From: Bodonicaedibacter sp963693005
GTDB taxonomy: Bacteria > Pseudomonadota > Alphaproteobacteria > UBA6184
NCBI GenBank assembly: GCA_963693005.1
Contig: OY843726.1
Span: 62,001 to 126,000 of the forward strand
Length of the DNA: 64,000 nt
Reading direction: 5' to 3'
Shown here: piece by piece, positions 8,707 to 17,204 of the stretch
Numbering within the stretch: position 1 is the first letter of the stretch
Layout of the letters: the number at the start of each line of letters is the position of its first letter
The notes under the pieces: model-generated
Database searches by the model: none
Told to the model about the DNA's origin: nothing
The model's input: only the letters and a program-made list of their open reading frames with translations
Translations under genes and position numbers: made by a program

Positions 8707-9837
8707 ATGTCTGTAATTGGAGTTAAACGCCTAAGATTAACTCATTTTAGATCGTACTCATACATTGACCTGTCAATTGATAGTAAACATGTTGTTTTAT
8801 CTGGTTTTAATGGTGCAGGAAAAACAAACTTATTAGAAGCTATTTCCTTTTTATCTCCGGGTAGGGGGCTTAGAAAAGCTAAAATTTCCGAGGTTGCCCA
8901 AATGGGGCAGTTTTCATCGTGGGCCGTTCATAGTGATATGTATGATGGTGAAACTCCAGTTACCATCGCTACTGGTCAAGACCCTGAGAATCACTCTCGA
9001 CGGCTTTTAAAGCTGCAAGGGGTGTCTCTTTCAAAACATTCAGAATTAACAGAAATTTTAACGATTAATTGGATGACTCCGGCGATGGATCGCTTGTTTG
9101 CTGATACAGGGAGTGTGAGAAGAAAATTTTTTGATCGATGCGTTGTAGGTCTAAATCCTGAGCATGCAGATAGTTTGGTAAAATATGAGCATGCGATGCG
9201 TGAGCGAAGTCGGCTGTTAAAACAGGATCGATGTGACGTAAATTGGCTGGCTACGCTAGAGTCGACTATGGCAGCAGAAACAACAGTTATCGCGGACAAT
9301 CGCAGTAAAGCCTTATCTCTTCTAACAGAAGCTCAGCCATTTTCGATTGATAACTTGACCTTTCCTGCTGCGCGGCTTCGTTTTACTGCTGGAGTTGAGC
9401 TGCAGCTTAAAGATAGAACAGCGATTGAGTTAGAGCTAGAGTTGCGCCATAGCTTGGAAGCTAACCGCCAGATTGATCGAGCGATAGGTGGTTCACAAGT
9501 TGGTGCCCATAAAATGGATTTTACAGCGCAGCACTCGTTAAAAGGTATTGATGCTAGATATTGTTCTACAGGCGAGCAAAAGTTACTTATTACGTGGGTG
9601 CTATTGGCATTTGTTAAGTTGCAGAATTTGCATCAAGATAATTTGAGCATTTTATTATTAGATGAGGTCGCAGCCCATCTTGACGTGGATCGTCGTGAGT
9701 TACTATTTCAAACATTAGATACTTTAGATTGTCAAATATGGTATTCAGGAACGGACGCCTCGCTATTTTCAAGTTTAAGCCCGTTTGATCACCAGTTGTT
9801 TTCGCTAGGTGATTCGGGAATTCGAAAATTAATTTAA
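8707..9837 (+). CDS. recF: DNA replication and repair protein RecF
   Basis: This 376-residue SMC-like ATPase has Walker A GFNGAGKTNLLEAIS near residue 35. The ABC-type signature region is STGEQKLLI and Walker B is LLLDEVAAHLD near the C-terminus. RecF loads RecA at gaps with RecO and RecR. It is the third gene of dnaA-dnaN-recF. The 213 bases after it hold no gene; gyrB, the frequent next gene, is absent. Confidence 0.95.
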   Translation: MSVIGVKRLRLTHFRSYSYIDLSIDSKHVVLSGFNGAGKTNLLEAISFLSPGRGLRKAKISEVAQMGQFSSWAVHSDMYDGETPVTIATGQDPENHSRRLLKLQGVSLSKHSELTEILTINWMTPAMDRLFADTGSVRRKFFDRCVVGLNPEHADSLVKYEHAMRERSRLLKQDRCDVNWLATLESTMAAETTVIADNRSKALSLLTEAQPFSIDNLTFPAARLRFTAGVELQLKDRTAIELELELRHSLEANRQIDRAIGGSQVGAHKMDFTAQHSLKGIDARYCSTGEQKLLITWVLLAFVKLQNLHQDNLSILLLDEVAAHLDVDRRELLFQTLDTLDCQIWYSGTDASLFSSLSPFDHQLFSLGDSGIRKLI

Positions 9838-10050
9838 AAAATGCGGTAGGTTTATATCAGTAATGTTAGTTTTTTTCATTCTAGCTCGTTTTAATTAAAG
9901 TCAATCTTCTTACTAATATTTTTAATTTAATATTTTCGAGCGAGTTATATGTTGTGGAAAGTTTATAGGTTTAAGAGTAGATAATTTTGTGTTTTTGTTA
10001 ACCTTTATTCTTCGTTTTTTAGATACACTAAGAAAAGTTGAGGACGAACA

Positions 10051-12675
10051 ATGAACTCTTTAAACACAAAGACATATATTTTTTCTGCGGGAACGCGTTT
10101 AGCAATCCATAACTTAAAAGCGTTAGCATGGGCACAAAAGCTACCATATTCGTTACGAATTTTATTAGAAAATGTTCTTCGAAATGAAGATGGCAGGTCT
10201 GTGAATATTAATCATATTCAAGCATTTCAAACGTGGTTAGAGACAGCTTCTAACCCAGTAGACATTCCGTATAGTCCTGCTAGAGTGCTTATGCAAGACT
10301 TTACGGGTGTTCCAGCTATGGTAGATTTTGCAGCAATGCGCGAGGCTATAAAACGAGGTGGAAAAAAACCAGAGAGTTTGCAGCCTCAGGTTCCAGTAGA
10401 TTTAGTTATCGATCATTCGGTGGTAGTCGATCATTTTGGAGGGGAAGATTCTCTTAATAAGAATATTAATTTGGAGTTTGAGAGAAACTTAGAGCGTTAC
10501 AATTTCTTAAAATGGGGGCAGGAAGCGTTTGAAAATTTTAGAGTTGTTCCTCCTGGTATGGGAATTTGTCATCAAGTAAATTTAGAGTATTTAGCTGAAG
10601 TTGTTCGAACTACACATCAAAATGGAGAAAATTGGGCAATTCCAGATACAGTGATTGGCACTGATAGTCATACTACCATGATTAATGGATTAGGCGTTTT
10701 GGGGTGGGGAGTTGGTGGAATTGAGGCTGAAGCTACTTCGTTAGGCCAAAGTATATCACTAATGCTGCCAGATGTTGTTGGAGTTAAAATTACTGGAGCA
10801 ATTAATGAAGGCGTGACCGCCACAGATATTGTGTTAACTATTACACAAATGTTACGTGAAAAAGGCGTGGTTGAAAAATTTGTAGAATTTTTTGGGCCTG
10901 GTTTAGACCATCTTTCCTTAGCTGATAGAGCGACTATTAGTAATATGGCCCCAGAATATGGTGCGACGTGTGGCTATTTTCCAATTGATCAGGAAACGAT
11001 TGCCTATCTAAAGCTTACTAATCGTTCGCCTGTACTTATTGATCGGATTGAAACTTATGCTAAAGCAACGGGGCTTTGGCGAGAAGACTCAGAAATTGTT
11101 TATACAGATACGTTAGAACTTGATCTTTCTTCTGTATTCTCTTCTGTGGCAGGCCCTAGTCGGCCTCAGGACAAAATTCCTTTAAATCAAGTTGAAAACG
11201 TCGTTTCTGCTTTGTTGCCTAGAGTAAAATCTTCACCAGTTAAAAATACAGAGTACTCGTTAAAGGATGGGGCAGTAGTAATTGCCGCCATTACTAGTTG
11301 CACAAACACCTCGAACCCGGCAGTTATGATTGGAGCTGGGATATTAGCTAAAAAAGCTGCTGAAAAAGGACTGAGTGTAAAACCCTGGGTTAAAACCTCA
11401 TTTGCTCCAGGGTCGCAAGTAGTAACTGAATACTTAAATAAAGCTGGATTAACTGACAGTCTTGAAGAGTTGGGTTTTAATTTGGTGGGTTATGGTTGTA
11501 CTACGTGTATTGGTAACTCAGGTCCTTTGAACCCAGAAATTGCTAAAGCAGTGCAAGAGTCTAGCTTAGATGTTGCCGCAGTACTGTCAGGTAATCGTAA
11601 CTTTGAAGGGCGAGTTCATTCTCAGGCTAAGTTTAGTTTTCTGGCCTCACCTGCTTTGGTCGTTGCATATGCCTTGGTTGGAACTACTATAATTAACTTT
11701 GATAAAGATCCATTAGGAATTTCAACTGATGGATCGCCTGTGTACTTAAGTGAAATTTGGCCAACCAATTCTGAAATTCAAAAATTACTAACTAAAACGC
11801 TTAATCAATCAATGTTTAAAGAAAAATATGCTGAGATTGAAAACGGAAATGGACAATGGAAACAACTTAGTTCTAAAAAATCAACTCTTTATCCTTGGGA
11901 TAAAGAAAGTTCTTATATTCAACTACCTCCCTACTTTGAAAACTTTTCTAAAGAAATTGATCAACCTAAAGATATTACTAAAGCAAAATTATTGTTGTTG
12001 TTGGGAGATAGTGTAACTACGGATCATATATCACCCGCGGGTAATATTGCAGAAAATTCGGCAGCAGGTGATTTTTTAATATCTTGCGGAGTTTCTGTGT
12101 CAAATTTTAATTCTTATGGATCTCGCCGAGGGAATCACCAGGTGATGATGCGCGGGACGTTTGCAAATATTCGATTGCAAAACAGACTAACTCCAAATGT
12201 GTTGGGGGGGTATGCTTTGACTGAAGGAGGGAAACCTGAGTATGTTTACAACGTCGCAGTTCGGAATAAGGAAGAAGGAACTTCTCTAATTGTAATTGCG
12301 GGCAAAGAGTATGGGACTGGATCATCTAGAGATTGGGCAGCGAAGGGGACGGCTTTACTAGGAATTAAGGCGGTTATAGCCGAATCCTTTGAGCGGATAC
12401 ATAGATCAAATTTGGTTGGAATGGGGGTTCTTCCTCTAACTTTTTCTGGTACTTCAACTCAAGATGATTTGAATCTAACGGGGCAAGAGAAGTTTTCCAT
12501 TAGTGGGGTTGCTGACTTAAAAACCCCAGGTGAAGAGCTGACTTTAGAGGTTTTGTACTTAGATGGAAAAATGAAAAAAGTCCCTGTTCTTTGCCGGTTA
12601 GATACGGAGTTAGACCTAGAGTATTACCGTCATGGTGGTGTTTTACCTTATGTTCTACGTCAACGTTTGAGCTAA
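10051..12675 (+). CDS. acnA: Aconitate hydratase A
   Basis: The 874-residue AcnA/IRP-type aconitase converts citrate to isocitrate in the TCA cycle. The three 4Fe-4S ligands are visible: C417 in TSCTNTSNP, and C483 and C486 in YGCTTCIG. The C-terminal swivel domain has GDSVTTDHISPAG and EYGTGSSRDWAAKG. It is slightly shorter than the usual 890-900 residues. It is monocistronic and its stop overlaps the convergent deacetylase gene by 4 bases. Its presence shows the organism retains at least part of a TCA cycle. Confidence 0.96.
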   Translation: MNSLNTKTYIFSAGTRLAIHNLKALAWAQKLPYSLRILLENVLRNEDGRSVNINHIQAFQTWLETASNPVDIPYSPARVLMQDFTGVPAMVDFAAMREAIKRGGKKPESLQPQVPVDLVIDHSVVVDHFGGEDSLNKNINLEFERNLERYNFLKWGQEAFENFRVVPPGMGICHQVNLEYLAEVVRTTHQNGENWAIPDTVIGTDSHTTMINGLGVLGWGVGGIEAEATSLGQSISLMLPDVVGVKITGAINEGVTATDIVLTITQMLREKGVVEKFVEFFGPGLDHLSLADRATISNMAPEYGATCGYFPIDQETIAYLKLTNRSPVLIDRIETYAKATGLWREDSEIVYTDTLELDLSSVFSSVAGPSRPQDKIPLNQVENVVSALLPRVKSSPVKNTEYSLKDGAVVIAAITSCTNTSNPAVMIGAGILAKKAAEKGLSVKPWVKTSFAPGSQVVTEYLNKAGLTDSLEELGFNLVGYGCTTCIGNSGPLNPEIAKAVQESSLDVAAVLSGNRNFEGRVHSQAKFSFLASPALVVAYALVGTTIINFDKDPLGISTDGSPVYLSEIWPTNSEIQKLLTKTLNQSMFKEKYAEIENGNGQWKQLSSKKSTLYPWDKESSYIQLPPYFENFSKEIDQPKDITKAKLLLLLGDSVTTDHISPAGNIAENSAAGDFLISCGVSVSNFNSYGSRRGNHQVMMRGTFANIRLQNRLTPNVLGGYALTEGGKPEYVYNVAVRNKEEGTSLIVIAGKEYGTGSSRDWAAKGTALLGIKAVIAESFERIHRSNLVGMGVLPLTFSGTSTQDDLNLTGQEKFSISGVADLKTPGEELTLEVLYLDGKMKKVPVLCRLDTELDLEYYRHGGVLPYVLRQRLS

Positions 12676-13616
12676 GGTTGAGCTAAGGTTGAGGTCTCTT
12701 TGTCCTTTTTGGGAAATATGGCCTCAGTTTGGAAAAGCTCCTTAAGATGTTTTAAGTCAAGAAGAGGAATATGTTGAGAGTTTTGTAGCTTCGCCAGCTT
12801 GGCATAAGCTAGCTTTTTAGAAGGAGAAGCTATATTTAAAGCATAAGCGTCATCCACTCCAATGATTTCCCATCCTTTTTTCCTAAAGGTTTCGATCATT
12901 TTTCCTAAATATAAGGCATTAACGTCATTTGCATGTAGTAATAAAATATGCGCAGGTTGCTGCATGCCACTTATATCGTATTGATTGGCAATATATTCTG
13001 CACAATCAACAATGGTATTTACATAAGCAGTTCCAAAGGCGTCGTAATCAATTTTCTGGTTGTTGCGTTGTGCGCTTAGCAAGATTGCATTTAGGTACCA
13101 GTCATGGGTAGTGAGCGTTACATAAGCATTTGTATAGCCCAGCTCAGATAAGCGTTTCATGGATGCGAGTTGTTTTTCACGTCCCCCCATATCTAAATAA
13201 GGGTATCTGAAGTAGGGTTTGAATCCAGGAAGGAGTTCAATCATCATGTGGTTTTTTTCGACATCACTCATAAACTCGTCAACGGTAATTTTGCTTAACA
13301 TAGGGTGCGAGTAGGTATGATTTGCGATTATATGACCTGCTTCAGCTAGATTTTTGAGGTCAGATGAACCAAAATTTTCAATATGGAGCCCAACAGTAAA
13401 AAAAGCAGCCTGAGGGCCATTAACTCGACGAATTTCAGAGATAATTGCATCTGCTCGATTTGTGGCGGATTTAAATAATTTTGAAGCGGGTAAGGGGGGA
13501 TCATCTAGCGTTAAAGCAATTTTTCGATATGTTCTAGGTTCTTTTTGAGGAGAAGGCATAGTACAAGATGAAATGCTTAAGCTTATACAACATAAAATAA
13601 TGAATTTTTTTAGCAT
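12672..13616 (-). CDS. Polysaccharide deacetylase-like lipoprotein (NodB fold, CE4)
   Basis: A 314-residue precursor with lipoprotein signal MLKKFIILCCISLSISSC. The mature protein has the NodB order: motif 1 IALTLDDPPLP (canonical TFDDGP), motif 2 IIANHTYSHP with the metal-binding H-x3-H, then a YFRYPYLD motif 3 region. Such enzymes remove acetyl groups from peptidoglycan or other glycans using Zn. The second Asp of motif 1 is kept but the Gly is Pro. ATG 13616 is chosen because AAGGA lies just upstream and it fits the signal; the open frame extends to 13703. It is convergent with acnA and overlaps it by 4 bases. Confidence 0.8.
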   Translation of the reverse strand: MLKKFIILCCISLSISSCTMPSPQKEPRTYRKIALTLDDPPLPASKLFKSATNRADAIISEIRRVNGPQAAFFTVGLHIENFGSSDLKNLAEAGHIIANHTYSHPMLSKITVDEFMSDVEKNHMMIELLPGFKPYFRYPYLDMGGREKQLASMKRLSELGYTNAYVTLTTHDWYLNAILLSAQRNNQKIDYDAFGTAYVNTIVDCAEYIANQYDISGMQQPAHILLLHANDVNALYLGKMIETFRKKGWEIIGVDDAYALNIASPSKKLAYAKLAKLQNSQHIPLLDLKHLKELFQTEAIFPKKDKETSTLAQP

Positions 13617-13872
13617 TTGATTCCTTAGGAGGGGCTGAACTTTTCGGCAAATTGATCTGAACTTTAGGGTAAAATAACACAAAAAATTTTGTTTTGTAAG
13701 CATGATGTGATGAAAGTTTCTATGAATGAAACCTATGCTTTCTGCGGCTTTCTAGTAGAGTTGAGATTTCTGTTAGCCAAGGCTGTGTCTACTATAGAAG
13801 CGCTGAAGCAGGCGTGAAATTTTGATAGAACTTTGTTTTGGTCAATATCAAAATCAGCAAGAATTAGAGTGC

Positions 13873-14730
13873 TTAATCCCTTCCTGTATATCTTCGAAGC
13901 CCAATAACAGTAATTACAATAACGCCCGTCATAAGCTTTAAGTCAGTTGAAGGAAGCCCTAAACTAATAATGAAAGATGCGATAAACTGATATATTAGGG
14001 CGCCGATAGCCGGTGCTAACAGTTGACGAAAGAGAGTGTGTGCGCCAATAATTACTTCTCCAATCATCATTGATGCTAAGGCTTGCACTAAGATGCCAAT
14101 TCCCATATTCACATCAACAAACTCTTGAGATTGAGCCATTAATGATCCGCTAATTCCCGTAAGCGTGCTGGTTAACGTTCCTGCAAGGAGACTAAATTTC
14201 AAATGAGAAAATCCATAGCCCTTTCCAAGCTCAGGGGTTTGCCCCATTGCACGAAACACAAGGCCGGAGTTGGTTTTAAAGTATAGATGTAAGCCAGTAA
14301 AGGTCATTAAGCAGGCCGCTAACGCGATGGCATAATTTCCAAAGTATTCATCGGTCTTTGCAAATAGCATGTTGTATTCAAATAAAGCAATATTTGAGGT
14401 GCCCATAATGCGAAAGTATACGCTAAATAGCATTGTTAATACGATGATTCCTGCTAATAAAGGGTGAATGTTTAGGCTGTAGCTGATAAATCGATTAAAT
14501 GCACCAACTAACCCGCAGCTAAGTGCAACTATTAAAAAAACAAGAGGAAGGGGGGCGCCTAGTGACACCAATACAGCGGTTATACATGCGCCCAAAGTAA
14601 ACGTGCCGTCAGGTGTTAAATCTGGGGTATTAAACAGGCGAAAAGAAACCATGATGCCCATTGCTGGCAAAGAAAGAATTAATCCCTCCATAATCGAAAG
14701 TGGAATTAGCTCAATAAGGACGCTAAACAT
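13873..14730 (-). CDS. ABC transporter permease (LivH/BPD-like, COG4120 type)
   Basis: The 285-residue membrane protein has about eight hydrophobic helices. FNTPDLTPDGTFTLGA near residue 33 and the general pattern match permeases paired with TrpX/ABC_sub_bind-type binding proteins. It overlaps the ATPase gene by 8 bases, so the two are translated together. The 142 bases after its stop contain a short open frame without a start; I see no gene there. The substrate is unknown; aromatic amino acids are one possibility for this family. Confidence 0.85.
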   Translation of the reverse strand: MFSVLIELIPLSIMEGLILSLPAMGIMVSFRLFNTPDLTPDGTFTLGACITAVLVSLGAPLPLVFLIVALSCGLVGAFNRFISYSLNIHPLLAGIIVLTMLFSVYFRIMGTSNIALFEYNMLFAKTDEYFGNYAIALAACLMTFTGLHLYFKTNSGLVFRAMGQTPELGKGYGFSHLKFSLLAGTLTSTLTGISGSLMAQSQEFVDVNMGIGILVQALASMMIGEVIIGAHTLFRQLLAPAIGALIYQFIASFIISLGLPSTDLKLMTGVIVITVIGLRRYTGRD

Positions 14731-15472
14731 GTACGGACTCCATGTCGATCATTAATTCTATTAAGGCTTGAGGTGTTAAGGCATCTTTTTCTTGGGTGCT
14801 TAGCTCTTCAATAATATGGCCATTGTCTAGTATAATAATTCTATCTCCGTAGTCTAAGGCATCTTGTAAATTGTGCGTAATCATTAAACAGGTTATCTCA
14901 TTTTCTTGCAAAATCTTGTGAGTTACACGCATAATGCGCCGAGCGGCCTTAGGGTCTAGGGCTGAAGTATGTTCATCTAATAGCAATATTTCTGGAGAAT
15001 TTTGCAGCGCCATAATCAAGCACAATGCTTGACGTTGGCCTCCGGACAAATCTTCAGCCTTAACGTCTAACCTGCTTTCTAAACCCACTTCACACATTTT
15101 TAGTTGTTCTTTAATATAGCTTAGATCGGTCTGCCGAATGTTTAAATTAGCTTGTTTTCCGCGCAAGAAGGCTAGTTCCATATTTTCTTGAATTGTAAAA
15201 CCAGGAATGGTTCCCTCGAGTGTGTTCTGAGATACGTAGGCAACTCTTCGTGATAGACTGCGTGTTAAGATTTTTGGGTATGCTACTTCATTAAGTCGTA
15301 TTGAGCCTTCCTTGTAAGCCCGTTTTTTTAATAAAGCTTTGAATAAAGTAGACTTTCCGGCACCGTTTCCACCTAAGATGTGAACAAATTCACCAGTTTC
15401 AACCCGTAAGTTTAAGTGCTTCAGTACTGTGCGCGCCCCATATCTTACGCACAGATTTTGAATCTCTAACAT
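14723..15472 (-). CDS. ABC transporter ATP-binding protein
   Basis: A 249-residue ATPase with Walker A GGNGAGKST, signature LSGGQRQAL, Walker B ILLLDEHTSALDP and switch histidine in MITHNL. It powers the importer with the permease downstream (8-base overlap) and the binding protein upstream (2-base gap). The order binding protein-ATPase-permease is compact and looks like one transcript. Confidence 0.93.
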   Translation of the reverse strand: MLEIQNLCVRYGARTVLKHLNLRVETGEFVHILGGNGAGKSTLFKALLKKRAYKEGSIRLNEVAYPKILTRSLSRRVAYVSQNTLEGTIPGFTIQENMELAFLRGKQANLNIRQTDLSYIKEQLKMCEVGLESRLDVKAEDLSGGQRQALCLIMALQNSPEILLLDEHTSALDPKAARRIMRVTHKILQENEITCLMITHNLQDALDYGDRIIILDNGHIIEELSTQEKDALTPQALIELMIDMESVHV

Positions 15473-15474
15473 GC

Positions 15475-16425
15475 TTATTTTCCTACGTATCGCGTGTTTT
15501 TGTGTGGTGTTTTAGGTAGCTTAATACCCAACTTTTGAGCAACTTCGAGGCTAACTGTCCCCTTGTGTTCTGAGGTCTTTGGATATGTGGGCGGGGTGTT
15601 GAAAACAGACATGCCGTGTATAAGCTTCTGTAAGATTTTTGCAACTGAGTGACCCAATTGGGTATAACTGACAGAAAAGCTAGCGAAGGCATAATGATTT
15701 TCAACTGCGGCCTCATTAAAGTTATAAACAGGTATTTTTGCGCGATTAGCTTGCAGTATGACGGTGGGTAATGCGGGTTGAATCATGTTGCTTGGGCCGA
15801 CGTAAATAGCGTCAATAGTAGATGAAACAGCTCTTAATCGATGGGGCATGTCATGTAAGTTATCGATAGATATGGGAACAATTTCAACTCCCGAACCTGG
15901 GGAGGCCGTTTGGAAAGAAAGTAAAAGCGCGCGGTCATTTGATTCGTTTTGTGCATAGGGAACTCCTAAGCGTTTTAATTCGGGTTGGTGGTGCTTCATA
16001 AACTTTAAGGCGGCTGCGACATCTTGCAGGTCAGAAACTCCAGTGATGTTTTTATTGGCCTGACGAGGCGAATTTAGTAATTTTGCTTCGACTGGGTCCG
16101 TGATTGCCGCAAAAACAATAGGGGTTTTTGTGCCTCGAAACGTTGTTTTTGCATGTTGGGCAACTGAGGTTGTAACCGCAACGATGATGTCGGGTTTTCT
16201 AGCTTTTTGAGCAGACAGCATACGTGATATTTGGGTCATATCAAAGTTAACGTGCTCTATATCAAAGTCAATATCTAACCCTAAGTGTATGGAGTGGTCT
16301 TGAATTCCTTGAACTATGTCGATCAGACTTTGGTGAGGCCCTAGATTTGCAATAGCTACGCGAGATTTAGCTGATAGATCAGATAGAAATAAACTAAGAA
16401 GTGAAAAGAGGAGATGTCGAAACAT
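15475..16425 (-). CDS. ABC transporter substrate-binding protein (TrpX/ABC_sub_bind family)
   Basis: The 316-residue exported protein has a cleavable signal (MFRHLLFSLLSLFLSDLSAKS). It follows the pattern of the PF04392-type binding proteins: IANLGPHQSLIDIVQGIQ, TPIVFAAITDPVEAKLL, NITGVSD, IDAIYVGPSNMIQPALP and GHSVAKIL. It captures substrate in the periplasm for the permease and ATPase downstream. A GGAG ribosome site lies 6 bases upstream of the ATG and next to a leader stem at 16441-16506. Confidence 0.88.
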   Translation of the reverse strand: MFRHLLFSLLSLFLSDLSAKSRVAIANLGPHQSLIDIVQGIQDHSIHLGLDIDFDIEHVNFDMTQISRMLSAQKARKPDIIVAVTTSVAQHAKTTFRGTKTPIVFAAITDPVEAKLLNSPRQANKNITGVSDLQDVAAALKFMKHHQPELKRLGVPYAQNESNDRALLLSFQTASPGSGVEIVPISIDNLHDMPHRLRAVSSTIDAIYVGPSNMIQPALPTVILQANRAKIPVYNFNEAAVENHYAFASFSVSYTQLGHSVAKILQKLIHGMSVFNTPPTYPKTSEHKGTVSLEVAQKLGIKLPKTPHKNTRYVGK

Positions 16426-16440
16426 AAAAAACTCCTTTTA

Positions 16441-16506
16441 AGGTAATACTTATTAAGGTCGTAAGAACAAGGCATAGGCCTCCTCGCCATCGGGAAGTAT
16501 TAACCT
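16441..16506 (-). promoter_or_regulatory. Possible structured leader of the ABC importer operon
   Basis: On the minus strand an arm AGGTTAATACTT (16506-16495) can pair with AAGTATTACCT (16451-16441), an 11-bp stem with one bulged base. It encloses 43 bases that include a GGC-TAT-GCC element. The stem ends a few bases before the ribosome binding site of the binding-protein gene. This could be a riboswitch or a translational control element; I do not recognise the class. Confidence 0.35.
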
Positions 16507-16609
16507 GTTTGAATAGAGTACTTTTCATTGCAAAATTCTTTCAATCGCATCGCGTAGATTATAGTTGATTCTTCCTTAATGCAAGATTAATTTTTGACGA
16601 TAATTGAAC

Positions 16610-16638
16610 TTGACGCCCCTCTCAGAATGGGGTACAAA
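16610..16638 (+). promoter_or_regulatory. Sigma-70-type promoter of tRNA-His
   Basis: TTGACG at 16610-16615 is separated by exactly 17 bases from TACAAA at 16633-16638. The predicted start is a few bases before the tRNA at 16653. Confidence 0.6.
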
Positions 16639-16652
16639 AAGAGCGTTATTGT

Positions 16653-16730
16653 GGCGGGTGTAGCTCAGTTGGTTAGAGCGCAAGATTGTGGTTCTTGAGG
16701 CCGTCGGTTCGATTCCGATCACTCGCCCCA
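16653..16730 (+). tRNA. tRNA-His (anticodon GTG)
   Basis: All four arms can be folded. The acceptor GCGGGTG pairs with CACTCGC through one G-U pair. The D-arm is TAGCTCAGTTGGTTAGAG. The anticodon stem CAAGA/TCTTG presents GTG at 16688-16690. The T-arm holds GGTTCGATTCC. The CCA end is encoded. A G at 16653, opposite the discriminator C, fits the extra G-1 typical of tRNA-His. Confidence 0.96.
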
Positions 16731-16745
16731 GTAGTTTATCCTTCA

Positions 16746-17042
16746 CTATTTGTTTTTGCCTGTTTTTTTTCTCATTATAATTTCAAATATCTGTATTGCA
16801 GCATCTTCTTGGATCTTTGTTGGCTCGGTGGTTGCGATTAAAAGTATAAATTCGTCATGTAGGTTTTCTAAAGATAGATACTCTGTGCTAGATGGGTCAC
16901 TAATCAATTGAAACTCTTCATTAAAGAGAGTTTCTATATATTGATATTTAGCGGGAACAGCAACTCCATTCATTAACTCGCATGCGTTGACAGACGTGAG
17001 AAGTGTTAGAGAGAACACGGCTCCTTGGAGATTTCTTTTCAT
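16746..17042 (-). CDS. Small exported hypothetical protein
   Basis: A 98-residue protein with a likely signal peptide (MKRNLQGAVFSLTLLTSVNAC, cleavage near residue 20, possibly a lipobox VNAC). The mature part is acidic and helical with a basic end (MRKKTGKNK). I do not recognise a family. It stands alone between tRNA-His and ffh on the opposite strand. Confidence 0.6.
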   Translation of the reverse strand: MKRNLQGAVFSLTLLTSVNACELMNGVAVPAKYQYIETLFNEEFQLISDPSSTEYLSLENLHDEFILLIATTEPTKIQEDAAIQIFEIIMRKKTGKNK

Positions 17043-17173
17043 AGGGTGGGCCTTCTTGTTTTCTTATATTGTAGTGAAAAAACGTATAATTTTGAAAATG
17101 TTTTATTTTCTTGGAGGGGGACGGTTTTTGTGTTAAAACATTCTTAAGCTATTGGCGTTAGTCCGCAAGTTTT

Positions 17174-17192
17174 TGCGCACTGCGCATTTTTT
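17174..17192 (+). terminator. Small hairpin with T-run in the ffh leader (possible attenuator)
   Basis: TGCGC-ACT-GCGCA forms a 5-bp stem with a 3-base loop followed by six T, ending 12 bases before the ffh start. A possible -10 TATAAT lies at 17085-17090, so the hairpin would fall inside the leader. The short stem makes it a weak terminator at best. Confidence 0.35.
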
Positions 17193-17204
17193 GTTTGGAA
17201 AAAT

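Noticed and set aside
13730..13872. Open minus-strand stretch of about 40 codons after the permease gene
   Set aside because: No start codon found in phase and no homology recognised; it may be a remnant, but I cannot support it.
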